Source of the DNA: Alopecurus myosuroides
Taxonomy: Eukaryota > Streptophyta > Magnoliopsida > Poales > Poaceae
Direction of reading: 5' to 3'
NCBI GenBank assembly: GCA_028641055.1
Contig: CM054063.1
Span: forward strand, 181,232,756-181,296,755
DNA length: 64,000 bases
Positions 12,318 through 23,585 of this stretch are shown piece by piece. The stretch's first letter is position 1, and each line of letters opens with the position of its first letter. A program made the position numbers and the translations under genes. The notes under the pieces are model-generated. The model was given only the letters and a program-made list of their open reading frames with translations, made no database searches and was not told where the DNA came from.

Positions 12318-13197
12318 GAAAATTTACTACTAATAAACTTATTGGTTTTTATGCAACACTCTTTAATCAATTATGCCTCATGCTTGAGCAACATTGATTA
12401 CTAGGAACTATCATTAAAATAACTCTAGTTTAATTAATGACATAGTTCCAACCTTATGAAACAAACAAAATAATTTTCTTTAGTGGGTTGAGAATTATTT
12501 TCGTTTCATGCTTTCACTTTTATTACACAAAAACATGTGACAATTATAACATTGCTTAAATCCTTGTCTCACAGAGATTTTATTATCACGATAATTTTGA
12601 GTCTCTCAAAATTTATCCTGAGTAATTTTGACTAAGGAAATTTTCATTGTCGACCATGTTTTTAATTTCTATTAAGTCATTTATACCTCACTCAAATTTC
12701 TTTGATCTCACTTTTTTTATTCAAAATACTCCCTCTGACTTTTATGAAATATTAAAATTTCAACTATTTCATCTATTCCATTTCATCAATATTATTAACT
12801 TATCATATTGAACCTTCAATGGAATTAAGTTAGAGAAAACATCCATATCTTCATGTGAATTTTGAAATTCACAAGTGTCTAGCACTTAATGGATTTTGGC
12901 TACATTAAATATTTTGGAGGTAGTCTTTCAACCTTAATAAATCAAATAAAATACTTATCTCCAATTTATTTAACAAGCCATGAAATTATTACTCAAACTT
13001 GTGCAATTTTGAATCAAAATATTCAAGACTTAATAATAAAATTAATTGACATAACATAATAAAGAAGATAAAAAACTTTGAATTCCTAAGCTTCGAATTC
13101 CCACACATATTTTATAGTTCGAACTCAACAAGCTTCACGGACATAAAATATTCATTACAAAATGATCGACATCAAATTAACTATTATTTCGGAGTCC

Positions 13198-14045
13198 TAG
13201 TGTTGATGCTCTTTATTGACTTTGGACTCTGCAGATGATGCGGCTGGTGTGGCGCCATTAATGCGTCTTCCACTACGCCTTCCATTCTTCCCATCTCTAC
13301 TGCCTCTTTTCCTTCTCACGCTGCAATAAATTCCAAATTGAGAAATTTAAGTATCCAATACCAAAATATCTTTGAGAACAAAATGTCAATAACCGGTATA
13401 ATTCTTATACCTCATGCGGACTTTCCACTTGTTTTTGTCTTTTAGTGCAGTCATTGTGGAATGAATGAAAACATCCATCTCAGGTGACATGAGTATCTAG
13501 AAAATTTCTTCAACTATCTTCTCCACTTCCATCAGACTGTAGCAATCCACAAATCCGAAGTAATGTGATGGAAGTGGCATGAGGGGTGTGTCAACTGCTA
13601 GCCTTTCTGGATTTGGAAAACCAAGATCCTTAAGCTTTTGCAGTATCCCTATGAACTTGTCCTTGTGCTCCCCCAGTGGCCCAAGGCAATTGAATGTGCA
13701 CCTTAACAGTTCAGCATAAAGTTTGTGATGACCATGACAGAGTTGCATGGAGAACTGAGCCTTCAAAGCTTCCATGAGACGGAAGGGGTGATAGTGTGGG
13801 TAACAATCACCCAGATCAGAACTCAGCCTATCCAGCATGATTACATAAACTTGATACTCCTCATCACACAAAGGAGAATATTCTCCATTAGGTAACGGAA
13901 CTTCAGTGTCTAGCACATGCTCTGCCCCAAGACTTCCGAGAACAACTGTCATATCGTGAACCTAGTCACAGACATTCACGCTTCCCTTAGTTAATTTGTT
14001 TATCCCCAACAACTCACTCAGACTTATTTTTTCAACAGGATCCAT
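13198..14045 (-). pseudogene. Copia gag relic
   Basis: A minus-strand ATG at 14045 (MDPVEK...) opens a gag-like frame, interrupted by one stop at 13962-13964, after which 150 codons stay open to 13497. A downstream basic block near 13200-13325 preceded by TTGCAG looks like a second exon or the basic tail of gag (RRKRGSRDGKNGRR). The position, about 1.2 kb from the primer site, fits a gag leader. No zinc knuckle is seen. The assignment rests on position and general character; sequence similarity to BARE/Angela gag is only suspected. No pol follows. Confidence 0.5.
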
Positions 14046-15240
14046 CTCTACAATAAAACAGGTTTATTTTGACTTTATAGTTCAAAATTAATTTTCACTA
14101 CTTAATTTAATAGAATTGAAATTAAGATACGCTACCACTAAAACTAATATTCCTAAGGATCAACCTTCAATGCAACGAGATCCCAATATTTTATGATTAG
14201 AAGGATGTATCCACCTCAAACAACCATAACCTCGAGAGTAGGCCACCATACCAATCACACATGTGATTATCGCTCATATTTCGATGTGTGTGTTCCGAGC
14301 TCATGACTTTCATGCCTGAACGACAAGACAACCAACTAACTCCGCCATATAGAATGCACCTTGTAACCAAGTGAGCAAACTATAACCCGCCTCCCGGCAA
14401 GAAGAGGCACATTGACCCTTGTATCCAAGTGATGAACACGTATCAATGACGGTCAGACGGTGCTACAATAGGGAAAACACGAACTAACTTGATATTTTTA
14501 AGTGAGGAATCACCCTAATAAATGACTACTGCGCAAGCAAGGTGCGAACAACAAAGGATAAACATCACATGCAATTTATAATTCGTGTGATTCGTTATAG
14601 TCTTTGTTCTTCTTGGATTCTTGACGCATCTCCAACGAGGATCCTCTATCTTCGTTATTCTCACCAAGCAGAAAATCCAAGGAAATTCCGCGGCGGTGAA
14701 AATTGCTTCAAGTTTTTCCATGATGGAGGAACGACCACTTTCTTCTATCATGTACTTCCTCCGTGCTCCGTGATGAACGCCTGATTGTCGATGCCGAACA
14801 ATGCAAATCCTTTGTCATAGTCCATCATGTCAAAACAGAGTAACACAATAGCCATACCAAACCAAACGCATACTCTGCAAAAACAAGTTAGATGCCTCTA
14901 ACATTTTGTTTGCAAGTTTTAGCGTGGCTGTAAGTTCTACGATCAACTATCGTTATCGCCTACGTAATTCGGGGTATGTTTAATCTTATTGCTAGATTAA
15001 CTTTGTGGGGTGAACTTCTTCGGATCAAGCAAGATATGCCAGGGGAAACTCGAGCATCCTAACATTGGCAGAAGTTTGTAAAAATCCATATCATGCCATT
15101 GAAAACAAAACAAACACGACTTATTAGGAAGCGACAAAAAGAAACTGAATATTAGAGAGCTTTCTAATATACTTGCACAAGCTTATGCAATAACCGCACA
15201 AAATTGTGCTATAGATCCAGTCGTATTAACGCATGGTACA
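14046..15240 (-). other. Copia leader between primer site and gag relic
   Basis: Long untranslated leader with no sustained ORF. A minus-strand frame at 14515-14751 and its plus-strand shadow at 14542-14784 have no recognisable features. Long leaders of this kind are known from BARE-type elements. Confidence 0.5.
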
Positions 15241-15251
15241 CTCTGATACCA
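15241..15251 (-). other. Primer binding site, tRNA-Met type (Copia)
   Basis: The minus strand reads TGGTATCAGAG immediately inside the right LTR (one base spacer). This is the standard initiator tRNA-Met primer sequence of plant LTR retrotransposons and orients the element. Confidence 0.9.
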
Positions 15252-15252
15252 C

Positions 15253-16714
15253 TGCTGGTCTATGGTGTAGAATTTAATTTTGTTTCCCTATGTAGTCCGC
15301 CAAAATCGCTATGCATATAACGAGACATGCTCATACATGCGAGGATCAGAAACATGAATCACTAGGCAATGGATTCAATGTAGTCTTAGAAGAAATCTGA
15401 ACAATCGTAGATCCTCACAACTAAGACTAGTTGCAAGAATGTCTCTATATCTTCCCTTGTCAAGGATCACATGCGTAATCCCTCTTATGGTCTGCCCAAA
15501 CGGTCTTTTCAACTCGTTAGCGCTCCACCGTCTAGGAATCAACATCGAGAAAGAGACAAAGCCTTTATATGGAATGTCCCCAAAACTCCTCCGGAACCGC
15601 TTGACACATATAGATAAAACCATCCATATTATCTAACGATGATAGAAACACGGTTCTAACATCCCGGGACATCTCATGTCATCGGTTACCTCTCATATAA
15701 ATTCTGCCTAACACCGGCATGATTTCTCTCTTATAGTAACTTCCCCGAAACCACTCCGATTGACAATTGGCTTGTTTCTGTGACATCATAATGACATCGA
15801 ATATTCAACCAATAAAAAATATAAATACTCTCAATTAAAGGTAGGCACGGCTTAAGCATGTGAACCTGTCTGGGAACTTACCGAACAATAACCAACATCG
15901 GGACCTTGGACATCCATGATGGCTCCTGTATGTTCCTGAAGAACGAGGGAACCTTATAATTTAATCATTTCACTTAGTCCCTTAACTTCATGATACCAAC
16001 GATATCATGAGGTGAGGCTATGTGATCTAGTCTGATCAAACTCTTTGATCGTAACACATAAAACTCGTTTACCGATATCATTCTCTTTTCTCATCCATAT
16101 ACCTAACATCCATTTGATAAGTCACACTCTGTCTGGCCAGATGATATAATATCGGTCCAGAGTATGTATCTCTCTATCGTCTAGATGATTTAAGTATTAG
16201 TCTTGAACGATCTCAGTTCTATTACACCTTTTAGGTCATACTGAGATATCACCGTTATGATCCCAAGTTGCGGCAAGACGATTGATGATATCCAAAGTAT
16301 AACTTTCGATCGTGCAGTCCCTGGATATTCTCATAGTATAGGAATTATAGTCAATGACAACTTCATATGTATTTCCTAAAATACATCATGATTGTTTAGT
16401 CTCTTTTAGCGACAACATACACTTGGGTCGGTTCAGTACTATTGTTACTCTAACAATAAAATCTTATGTTCTGCTAGACTTTTAACCATATCCATGATAA
16501 AATAAATGTGATCATAGCACATATCATAAGATAATCTTAGGGACAAGATTATGAACTCTTGTTTGTTTATGTCTTCACACACGCACAAAGATTTTCCTTT
16601 GAAAACTCACTTTTCATGTGCTATAGCGGTTGTAGCACGATGACATAAACTTAATTCTGAACTTGAGATAGAATAATAAATGAATATTATTGTCTCTTGG
16701 GCATACCTCCCACA
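15253..16714 (-). repeat. Right (5') LTR of the Copia element, promoter deleted
   Basis: Aligns with 3740-5810 but lacks about 0.6 kb containing the TATA region. In a 200-bp stretch that I aligned by eye (around 15565-15775) roughly one base in six differs from the other copy, so the element is old. Ends CA before the CTTAG duplication. Confidence 0.85.
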
Positions 16715-17640
16715 CTTAGAAGCTAGCACCTGGTTGTATGTCTTGTTCTGATTAGTTTTGAATCCTTCTGAATGTAACAAAAAATTGCCGAGTCTATGAG
16801 CATTTTTTGGGTAACATGGCACTGCTTTTATTCGGTAGGCTAATGTGCAATTATAACCCCCATTGATTTGAAGTATTTTTACAGCCTTGTCATCTAGTTT
16901 GTAGGTAGCTCTGATGGTTTTTTTACTCCTTCTTGCATATTTAGGACAACTTATTTGAAAATTCCTTTTGGATTGGATTTGTTTGTATTCTTTTTAATCC
17001 TTTAATATTACTTGTGCTGATTTATATATTGCTCATTCGACCGATTTCTATTTATTATTGCGCGGTTATAAAAAAATGAGAAGGTTTGGTGATAACTTGT
17101 CAATAGCGAATTCACTACTTCGTCATCCACCATGATATGAACCTGATAATGAGATGTCTTATATTGATATCTTTGAACATGGCTTATCATCAAGTGACAA
17201 CCTACGAGTTTTAGTAACCCTTTTTGCATAATTTTTGTTGTTGTTCTCTTGTATGTATTTTTGTAAAGCTTATTATTGGTTTTGTTTGTTTTGATTATTA
17301 GGAGAATGTGAAACCGAGGAGGAAAATATTTCCGCATGATGCGTTGTTTGAGTTCTTTCGGAAAAAGATTTTTGTTCTAATTTTATTTAGTTGATTTCTT
17401 ATCAATTTATTGTTTGTGTTTTTTTTTGCTTTATCTAGTGTGTTTTCTTATATTGTTTTGGTACCTTTTTTGTCATTAGGGTGTCAAATATCTTAAAGGG
17501 GACTTCCCAAAATTCCGCAATGATTTTGATGTTTGTTCTAAGGATTGATTTTCTTAGCACTTTTTAATGTAATTCTTGTCCTATATATGCTCTCATGTTG
17601 TTGAATCCGTCTTTGTTCCATTTTCAGAATAGACGATTGA
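16715..17640. other. Unassigned region with exon-like blocks
   Basis: AT-rich sequence containing short open blocks that each begin just after an AG preceded by a T-rich tract: about 17301-17375 (ENVKPRRKIFPHDALFEFFR), about 17481-17545 (GVKYLKGDFPKFRNDFD) and about 17630-17700 (NRRLKERAIGRDDFFAYS). This looks like intron/exon structure of a captured or decayed host gene. I do not recognise the protein. Confidence 0.3.
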
Positions 17641-17699
17641 AGGAACGTGCTATCGGTAGAGATGATTTCTTTGCATATTCCATCGAGTACTTTTCTCTA

Positions 17700-18733
17700 C
17701 ATATTCTCTACATATCAAAGGAAAGACTTAGCCCAAGTTGAGGCAAACCCACTGATTCTTGTTTCTAGAATGGACTTATGGGGGTTAAAAATGTTTCTTT
17801 TGATTGTATCGCCTTCTCACTTGGTAATGGACAAGAGTTCAGATTTTGGGAGGATTATTGGTTAGGGAATACACCTCTTTCCACTTAGTATCCATCGATG
17901 TTTAATATTGTGCGTCAGAAAAATATTCTGATCGATTTCACACGTTCTAAACCATGACCATCCAAATATTCAGTTTAGACGATATTTGGTGGGGGATAAA
18001 TGGGATGCATAGTTACATTTGGTAGAGAGACTTATCATACTAACTTTATCAGATGTCCCAGATTCTTTTATTTGAAAATTAACACCATCGTGTGTGTTCT
18101 CAGTCAAATCTTTATATGGAGACCTTATGAATTAAAATGTTAATTTTCATATGGTTTATGTCTAGGAAGAGTTGTTAACCAAATATAACCTGGCTAAAAG
18201 CAGGTGGACTGGTTGTAAAAGGAGTGTCTTTTATGGTAGTATTAGCCCTCCGACTAGTATTACAATATTTTTGGTAATAACTGGTTGGCTGGGATCGATA
18301 ACGCAGCTAAAACTTCTATACGCATAGATGTATGTGCTTTTCTTCGTGCAATTTGGAATTATGGAAATGATGTGGTTTTTAACAACTTGGGAGCGGGTAA
18401 TTATTTGTAGATTATTCACCGGGCCACATACTGGATTCACTTGTGGTCTCATCTCCTTTTTGAGGACCAACACACACGTTTGGACTATGTATATACTCGG
18501 TTGATCGCAATTGTTCGGGCTATCTTTAACAACGATGGCTGGTTGCACACTAAGAGATTGCATTATGTGTAGTTATCCTATGTCTGTCTCTTGTCATCTT
18601 GTGTTTAGATGGTTTATTCATGTGACCAGTCTATACGATCCATGATTTGTAATTAGCTGAGTACTTGCTGCACCTTGATGCTTTGCAACCTTTTATTTTA
18701 ATAAAAAAGTTGTGTGCATCAATCTAACGCAGA
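17700..18733 (+). pseudogene. LINE (non-LTR retrotransposon) 3' part, decayed ORF2 tail
   Basis: Across several frames the sequence reads like the C-terminal portion of grass LINE ORF2, downstream of reverse transcriptase. LGNGQEFRFWEDYWLGN near 17815 is followed by the segment before the zf-RVT zinc-binding domain, then ATYWIHLWSLLF near 18425 and the terminal piece RLIAIVRAIFNNDGWLH near 18500-18545. Frameshifts and stops are frequent. The 3' untranslated end closes with TTTTATTTTAATAAAAAAG near 18690-18708. The 5' part, including reverse transcriptase, is absent. Confidence 0.72.
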
Positions 18734-20170
18734 GGATGAAAAATCTTATTTCAAAAGAAAATTCTTCCCCAATTCCCGAAAAAGTTGCCGAAGATGTCTT
18801 TATCTTACTTTGCCATCGCTCCATCGGGATATCTCTGGTCATTTGCAATGACTTCACGGACCGAAATCGTGTGTGATGACTTCACATCCGTGACGGCTAG
18901 CTGAGAAAAAAATGACCGCGCGATCACACGCGCGACAGCTAGCTAAGCCGAGTTACTCGTGGCGAGTATAGCGAACGATCGATCGACTCTGGCCGTTAGC
19001 TTTGGGCGAAGGGAGGAGCGCTCTGGCTGGGTTTTCTAGACATGGGAGGACACAATCCACTGACCGTACCCCAAAGTCCCAAACACCGCCCACTAACTAG
19101 ACTAGCTAGTTTTTTCCATATGCAAGCAACTGCCAAATATATCATGGGACGACGCCGTCGATCGGCCACTAGTGCACAGACACACGTCCTGTGTACGTAC
19201 ACAAAGGTGTCCACCGGACTGCAAACCCTCTGTGCGCCAAAGATGTCAACATTTGCCAAAGAAGTTTCCCTCTCCCTCTCATGATGTACGTGAGGTGACT
19301 CAACATCACCACAAAAGTTGCAATATACGTGCAAAGCACTGTGCAGTTCCAAGGATCAAGCAAAGGCATCATAGCATCATGGAACGACGGCCGCAGTCCT
19401 CATCATAGATTCCCTATACAAGGAACTGCCCCATACAAGGGCAGGGAGGCAGCAGCCCGGCAAGGGCAAAGCTGATCTACTTCCTAACCACACAGTGATC
19501 GCTTTCCCAGAGCTGTAGCTGCCTAGTGCATGGTGGGACATTCCACCACCACCACCACTACTACTTGTATTGTACCTGCAGCACCAGCTGATGAGCATGC
19601 AGCACAAGGGATATTCCATGTCACCATCCACACCGGCCGACCCTCCGGCTCCGCTCGCTCTCCCGGATCATGCTGTCGGCGACACACCGGTGAGCATCGA
19701 CAACGATAGGGCATTGCGGATTCCTCCGGTTTGATGTTTGTCCCCCACTCTGCTGGAGCTAGGTACCCGACCCAGCACTCTCCCTCCCTTAGCTCCGCAA
19801 CACTTCCCCCCACAATTGATGTGTAGTTGGAAGGAAGTGCCGTTGATGGTTGCAAATATCTTATCCTAGGTTGAAAGGGGCTCAGAGGTAGACCGGTGTA
19901 GGCCATGATGCACTGATGATGGGCAAGTTGTTGGCCATCAGATTTTTTCCTTCTTCTTTTGACCTCGAGAAAAGGGCTCTTTTACGGTACAACTTACTTG
20001 TCCCATAGGGCAGTAGTATTTGACCATATCTATGTTGATTGTTTGGGCTAGTTTAGGCAACTTATTATTTTATAGGGGGGTGAGTCAATTTGTTCAATCC
20101 ATCCGAAGGAAAGAGTAAAACCGAGCCAGACAGTTATAGAAAAGAAAACAAATCCGTATTCCCGCGCCTG
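18734..20170. other. Low-copy-looking sequence, no gene identified
   Basis: Includes short GATC-rich and GCTAGC-rich stretches and an open minus-strand frame (19523-19906, 127 codons) with no recognisable domain. Its end is driven by a CCA trinucleotide run near 19543-19557. I see no mobile-element termini here. Confidence 0.3.
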
Positions 20171-20179
20171 CCGCCATCG

Positions 20180-20870
20180 TTACCCTCGCCGTACGTCCGA
20201 ACCATTGCTCTCCCCTTCCACTCATGTGGGCATGGCCATTTCACGCTCGGCAAGCCGGATCCCCCAAAGTTGCTCGAGGAGCCACTGGACGGCGATGTGC
20301 CGGTGCCTGTGGCGCCGTCGCGCGTGCTCGTCCTGCGGATCCACTCCGACAGCAGTGTGTTACTCCCCTCCTCCCTGCCCACGGGACCTCTAGGACGTGG
20401 CTGCTACAGAAGGACGTCGAGTCGATGTCGTCCTCCACCCCGTCCAGCTCAAGCTGATGTCACTCCTCATCGGCGGCGGAGTGTGGCACGGGAGCGCCGG
20501 CTGAGTCGTCAATGTTGTGCCAGAGCTGCGGGGTAGATCTTCTTCTTCAGACCGTCGACGTCGCGGAACCATGCGACTGTATCCTCGCAGGTCCGGCCGC
20601 TACCGCTGTGCCCATCGCCCGTGTAGGGGCAGGGAGGTTCGTGTTCACCACCGCTCAGGTACGTCTACAGCTGCGCCACCACGACGCCGACGCGCCTTTG
20701 TGCCATAGCAGCTCCATGAGTTCGCCGTCCACTGGTCGACATAGGTGCTGGCGACGACGGCATGAAAGAGGCGTCGCGTAGTGCTGTAGTCGCCCAGGCC
20801 TGGACAATGAGCGAAAACCCCCTGTTGGATGTTGAAGTTGTTTTGCAGGACATGTTTTTCTCCCTTACCC
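20180..20870 (-). pseudogene. Decayed fragment of a PIF-like bHLH transcription factor gene
   Basis: In minus-strand order, spread over three frames, the sequence contains pieces resembling consecutive motifs of grass phytochrome-interacting factors. First is DGELMELLWHKG near 20735, like the phytochrome B-binding APB motif. Then come EDTVAWFRDVDG near 20575, STSFCSSHVLEVP near 20415 and SSGSSSNFGGSGLPS near 20290, all in the order expected upstream of a bHLH domain. The bHLH domain itself is not seen. Frameshifts and stops separate the pieces, so no protein can be made. The match is from memory of the family. No element termini bound it, so it may be a gene relic or a transduplicated fragment. 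Confidence 0.45.
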
Positions 20871-21902
20871 ATTTTACCCTTCAGTGGAATTATACTACTC
20901 GGTTTGTTGACAAGTATTAATCCCCGCAAGCCATTGGATCGGACGAGTTGTACGGCTGTTATTTCTCCGGCCCTACCGTAAAAGAGCCCCGAGAAAAGGA
21001 TCCCAAGATTTGTGATAACTGACAAGTGTTTACCTTTGATTAATAGGTAACAGTCGAGGTGACGAGTCGAGCAGGAAGCTGCAAACTTGACCAGCAAAAG
21101 CAGATTCCATGTTTAATTATGCTTTGCTAGCTGTGCGGTCACAGTGAGATCAAACAAGGACTCTTGATGTGCAAAAGTGTATGGGCTTTCAGATAGTGGC
21201 TAGCTAGCTAGCTGGCGAGTGATTAACACATCAATTGGCATTGGCAGAGAACACCATGATACGATGCTGTTGCTGCAGGCCACTAGATTTGACATTTCAC
21301 ACTGCATTCCAATTCCAAGTGTTCCGTTTGTCAGAAAGACGAGGCAAGAAACTCAGAGAAAACAAGGAATGTAGCAGTTTTCCTTGGTGTGTCAAAGAAG
21401 GGACATGAAGTTGTTTCCCTCTGCAATTCTTGTTTCTGACATCTGAACTCGTGGCTCTCAGTAAAATGGAATAACAATTGGCATTAGATTTGAGAAAAGC
21501 GTACTAGTACAAGTTGCTTTTCATGAGCAACCATCTAGGTGCACCTCTTATCAGTGTGAAGAGGTGTGCGCAGAATTTTTCTCATTTTTGTTTCTCCCAA
21601 CCGAAAAAGCATTTGCACTTGGTACTTCGAAGGTCAACAAAAAACAATTGCATAATTTGTTTTGGTTTTTTTTAGCACGAGCAATATCTAAAATGATAAA
21701 GCTTATTCAAAACACTAGTTTTAAGATATATATATTGCACCTAAAATTCCGAAAAACTTTTCTTCAGTAGTAGTACCGACGGGTTTTTCTAAGCCAGGAC
21801 TCACCTACGCACCCCTATCTGAACTGTACATGCTTGCATCAAGATCCGTGCCGGTTCACTATTTTCTCTTTTTAGCAACTCCATTTATTTGTTTCTCTAA
21901 AT
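20871..21902. other. No gene identified
   Basis: AT-balanced sequence with a GCTAGC tandem microsatellite near 21200. No ORF with recognisable content and no element boundary seen. Confidence 0.4.
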
Positions 21903-21917
21903 AAATGTACTTGAAAC

Positions 21918-22614
21918 TTTTTTTTTTGCGAGAAAACTTCCAATCTATTCATCAACAACCATGGTAGTACAAAAAACACTAGAAATAATAAAAATTACAT
22001 CCAGACCCGTAGACCACCTAGCGACGATTAAAAGCACTGGAGCGAGCCGAAGGCGCGCCGCTGTCATCGCCCCTCCGTCGCCGGAGCCGGACAAACCTTG
22101 TTGTAGTAGACAGTCGGGAAGTCGTCGTGCTACGGCCACAAAGGACCAGCGCACCAGACCAGCAACCATCGCCGATGAAGAGAAGCGTAGATCAGAAGAA
22201 TCCAATTTGTAAAAACACGAACATAGACGAACAAATACTAGATCCAAGTGGATCCACCAAACACAAACGCCGAGCGAATCCCATGAGATCCGCCGGAGAC
22301 ACACCTCCACACGCCCTCGGATGATGTTAGACGCATCACCGAAATGGGGGCTAGGCGGGGAGGATCTTATTCCAACTTCAAGGAGTCGCCGTCTCGTCTT
22401 CCTCGATGGGACATAAACCCTAACAAAACACAAAAAAACAGCTGAAAACGGAGCCCTCCCGCCGGCAAGTAACCAGATCCACCAAGTCTCCATGGCCCTA
22501 AGGCCACGGGAGACCGAGCAGATCGGCCACGGCCGCCGGCAGGAGGCGGATGCCCTAATCGCCTTTTTCCTGGGAGCCGCGAACGAAGGGGTACGTGGTG
22601 AATTTGTTATTCAC
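21918..22614 (-). mobile_element. Non-LTR retroposon with poly(A), 0.7 kb
   Basis: The minus strand ends in GATTGGAAGTTTTCTCGC followed by a poly(A) tract (plus-strand T run from 21918). A perfect 15-bp target duplication AAATGTACTTGAAAC flanks it (21903-21917 and 22615-22629). The 5' part is GC-rich with a TTAGGGTTT motif; the 3' half is T-rich like grass LINE 3' UTRs. A 182-codon open frame across it (21945-22493) has no recognisable domain. It is best read as a non-autonomous element mobilised by LINE machinery. Confidence 0.85.
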
Positions 22615-22629
22615 AAATGTACTTGAAAC

Positions 22630-23570
22630 TTTGCAGGTCACTAAGACATTAGAACTGATATAGCTCGGATTTGTTTTGATATACCATGTAAATATATATA
22701 TAATCATATTGATTTAATCAATTTTTTTTTTACATATTTAGATTGCACAATAAATATAACTTTATTTTCGCAAATCCACCTTCTGTGTAAAATTCACCTA
22801 TCCAAATTTTAAGATAGTATTACCTTTAGTTTGGAAGATAAAAAAAAAGAAACTTAAAACAGTGTGCGGGGGTGTAGGTGAGCCTCTGTGCTACTACTAA
22901 CTACTAATTCCTTCATCTAAAAAAAAAACTAATTCCTTCACACCGATATGGAGAGCCTGGATACCAGGTGCACCTGCATGGCAGCTGAAAAAAGACCCTC
23001 TCCCTCCCTACCAGAAATGCAACTAATCCCGTCAGTAATATACCAGCCTTACAAAGTTTTACCTGAGCTATGCTGAGCAATTTGTAGCATGTTCCTGTGC
23101 ATATTAGAGGCCCGGGTAGCTAGTATGCAGGCGCGGCACAAGCTTATAGTTTGTCGCTTTCCTTTGGGACAGCCATAGAAAGATTTTGTACGATGGCCGG
23201 GCAAAGCTCAGCGGTAGTGGAACTGGTGCGGACAGTGATCAAACGATATGCTCCCTGATTGAGCTTACAAGCTGTATCCAAAGCTGTGCTGTCGATCAAT
23301 CAGTGAAATCTGGAATATTTCTGGCCTTGCCGGGCATTTTTCTCCGTTTCTCTTGTATCTGAGCATTTTGTCCTGATCCCAACGGAACCGTGTCCGAGGG
23401 TCATTCAAACATGAGCACCTACCGGAAAATGGGCTTTGCCAGGGAAGATCGAAGAGCGACGATCGATCTCTCCACGCATACAGTTGTGACAAACATGATC
23501 CGAAATCTCAGAATTGTTCTCTGATCGACACTGACAGGGCGCACACAGTGTACCGTACACTACCTCCACT
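22630..23570. other. No gene identified
   Basis: AT-rich with long A and T runs, then mixed sequence. No ORF or repeat boundary that I can support. Confidence 0.4.
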
Positions 23571-23585
23571 AACCATTCTGGATTC

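Larger units (their letters stand above)
3740..16714 (-). mobile_element. Ty1/Copia LTR retrotransposon of Angela/BARE type, nested host of two solo LTRs
   Basis: Two diverged direct repeats (3740-5810 and 15253-16714) bound the element. The 5-bp target duplication CTTAG is perfect (3735-3739 and 16715-16719). Read on the minus strand, the LTR begins TGTGGCAAGTATGCCCTAGA, like Angela/BARE family LTRs. The primer site for tRNA-Met (minus-strand TGGTATCAGAG, 15241-15251) adjoins the right LTR, and a purine tract adjoins the left LTR (5811-5825), fixing minus orientation. Removing the two nested solo LTRs and their target duplications leaves about 8.2 kb. Apart from a gag relic at 13.2-14.05 kb no protease, integrase or reverse transcriptase is visible, so it appears to be a gag-only non-autonomous element. 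Confidence 0.88.

Noticed and set aside
19523..19906. 127-codon minus-strand frame considered as a host gene.
   Set aside because: No recognisable domain, no splice or promoter context, and its end is created by a trinucleotide run. Left as unassigned.
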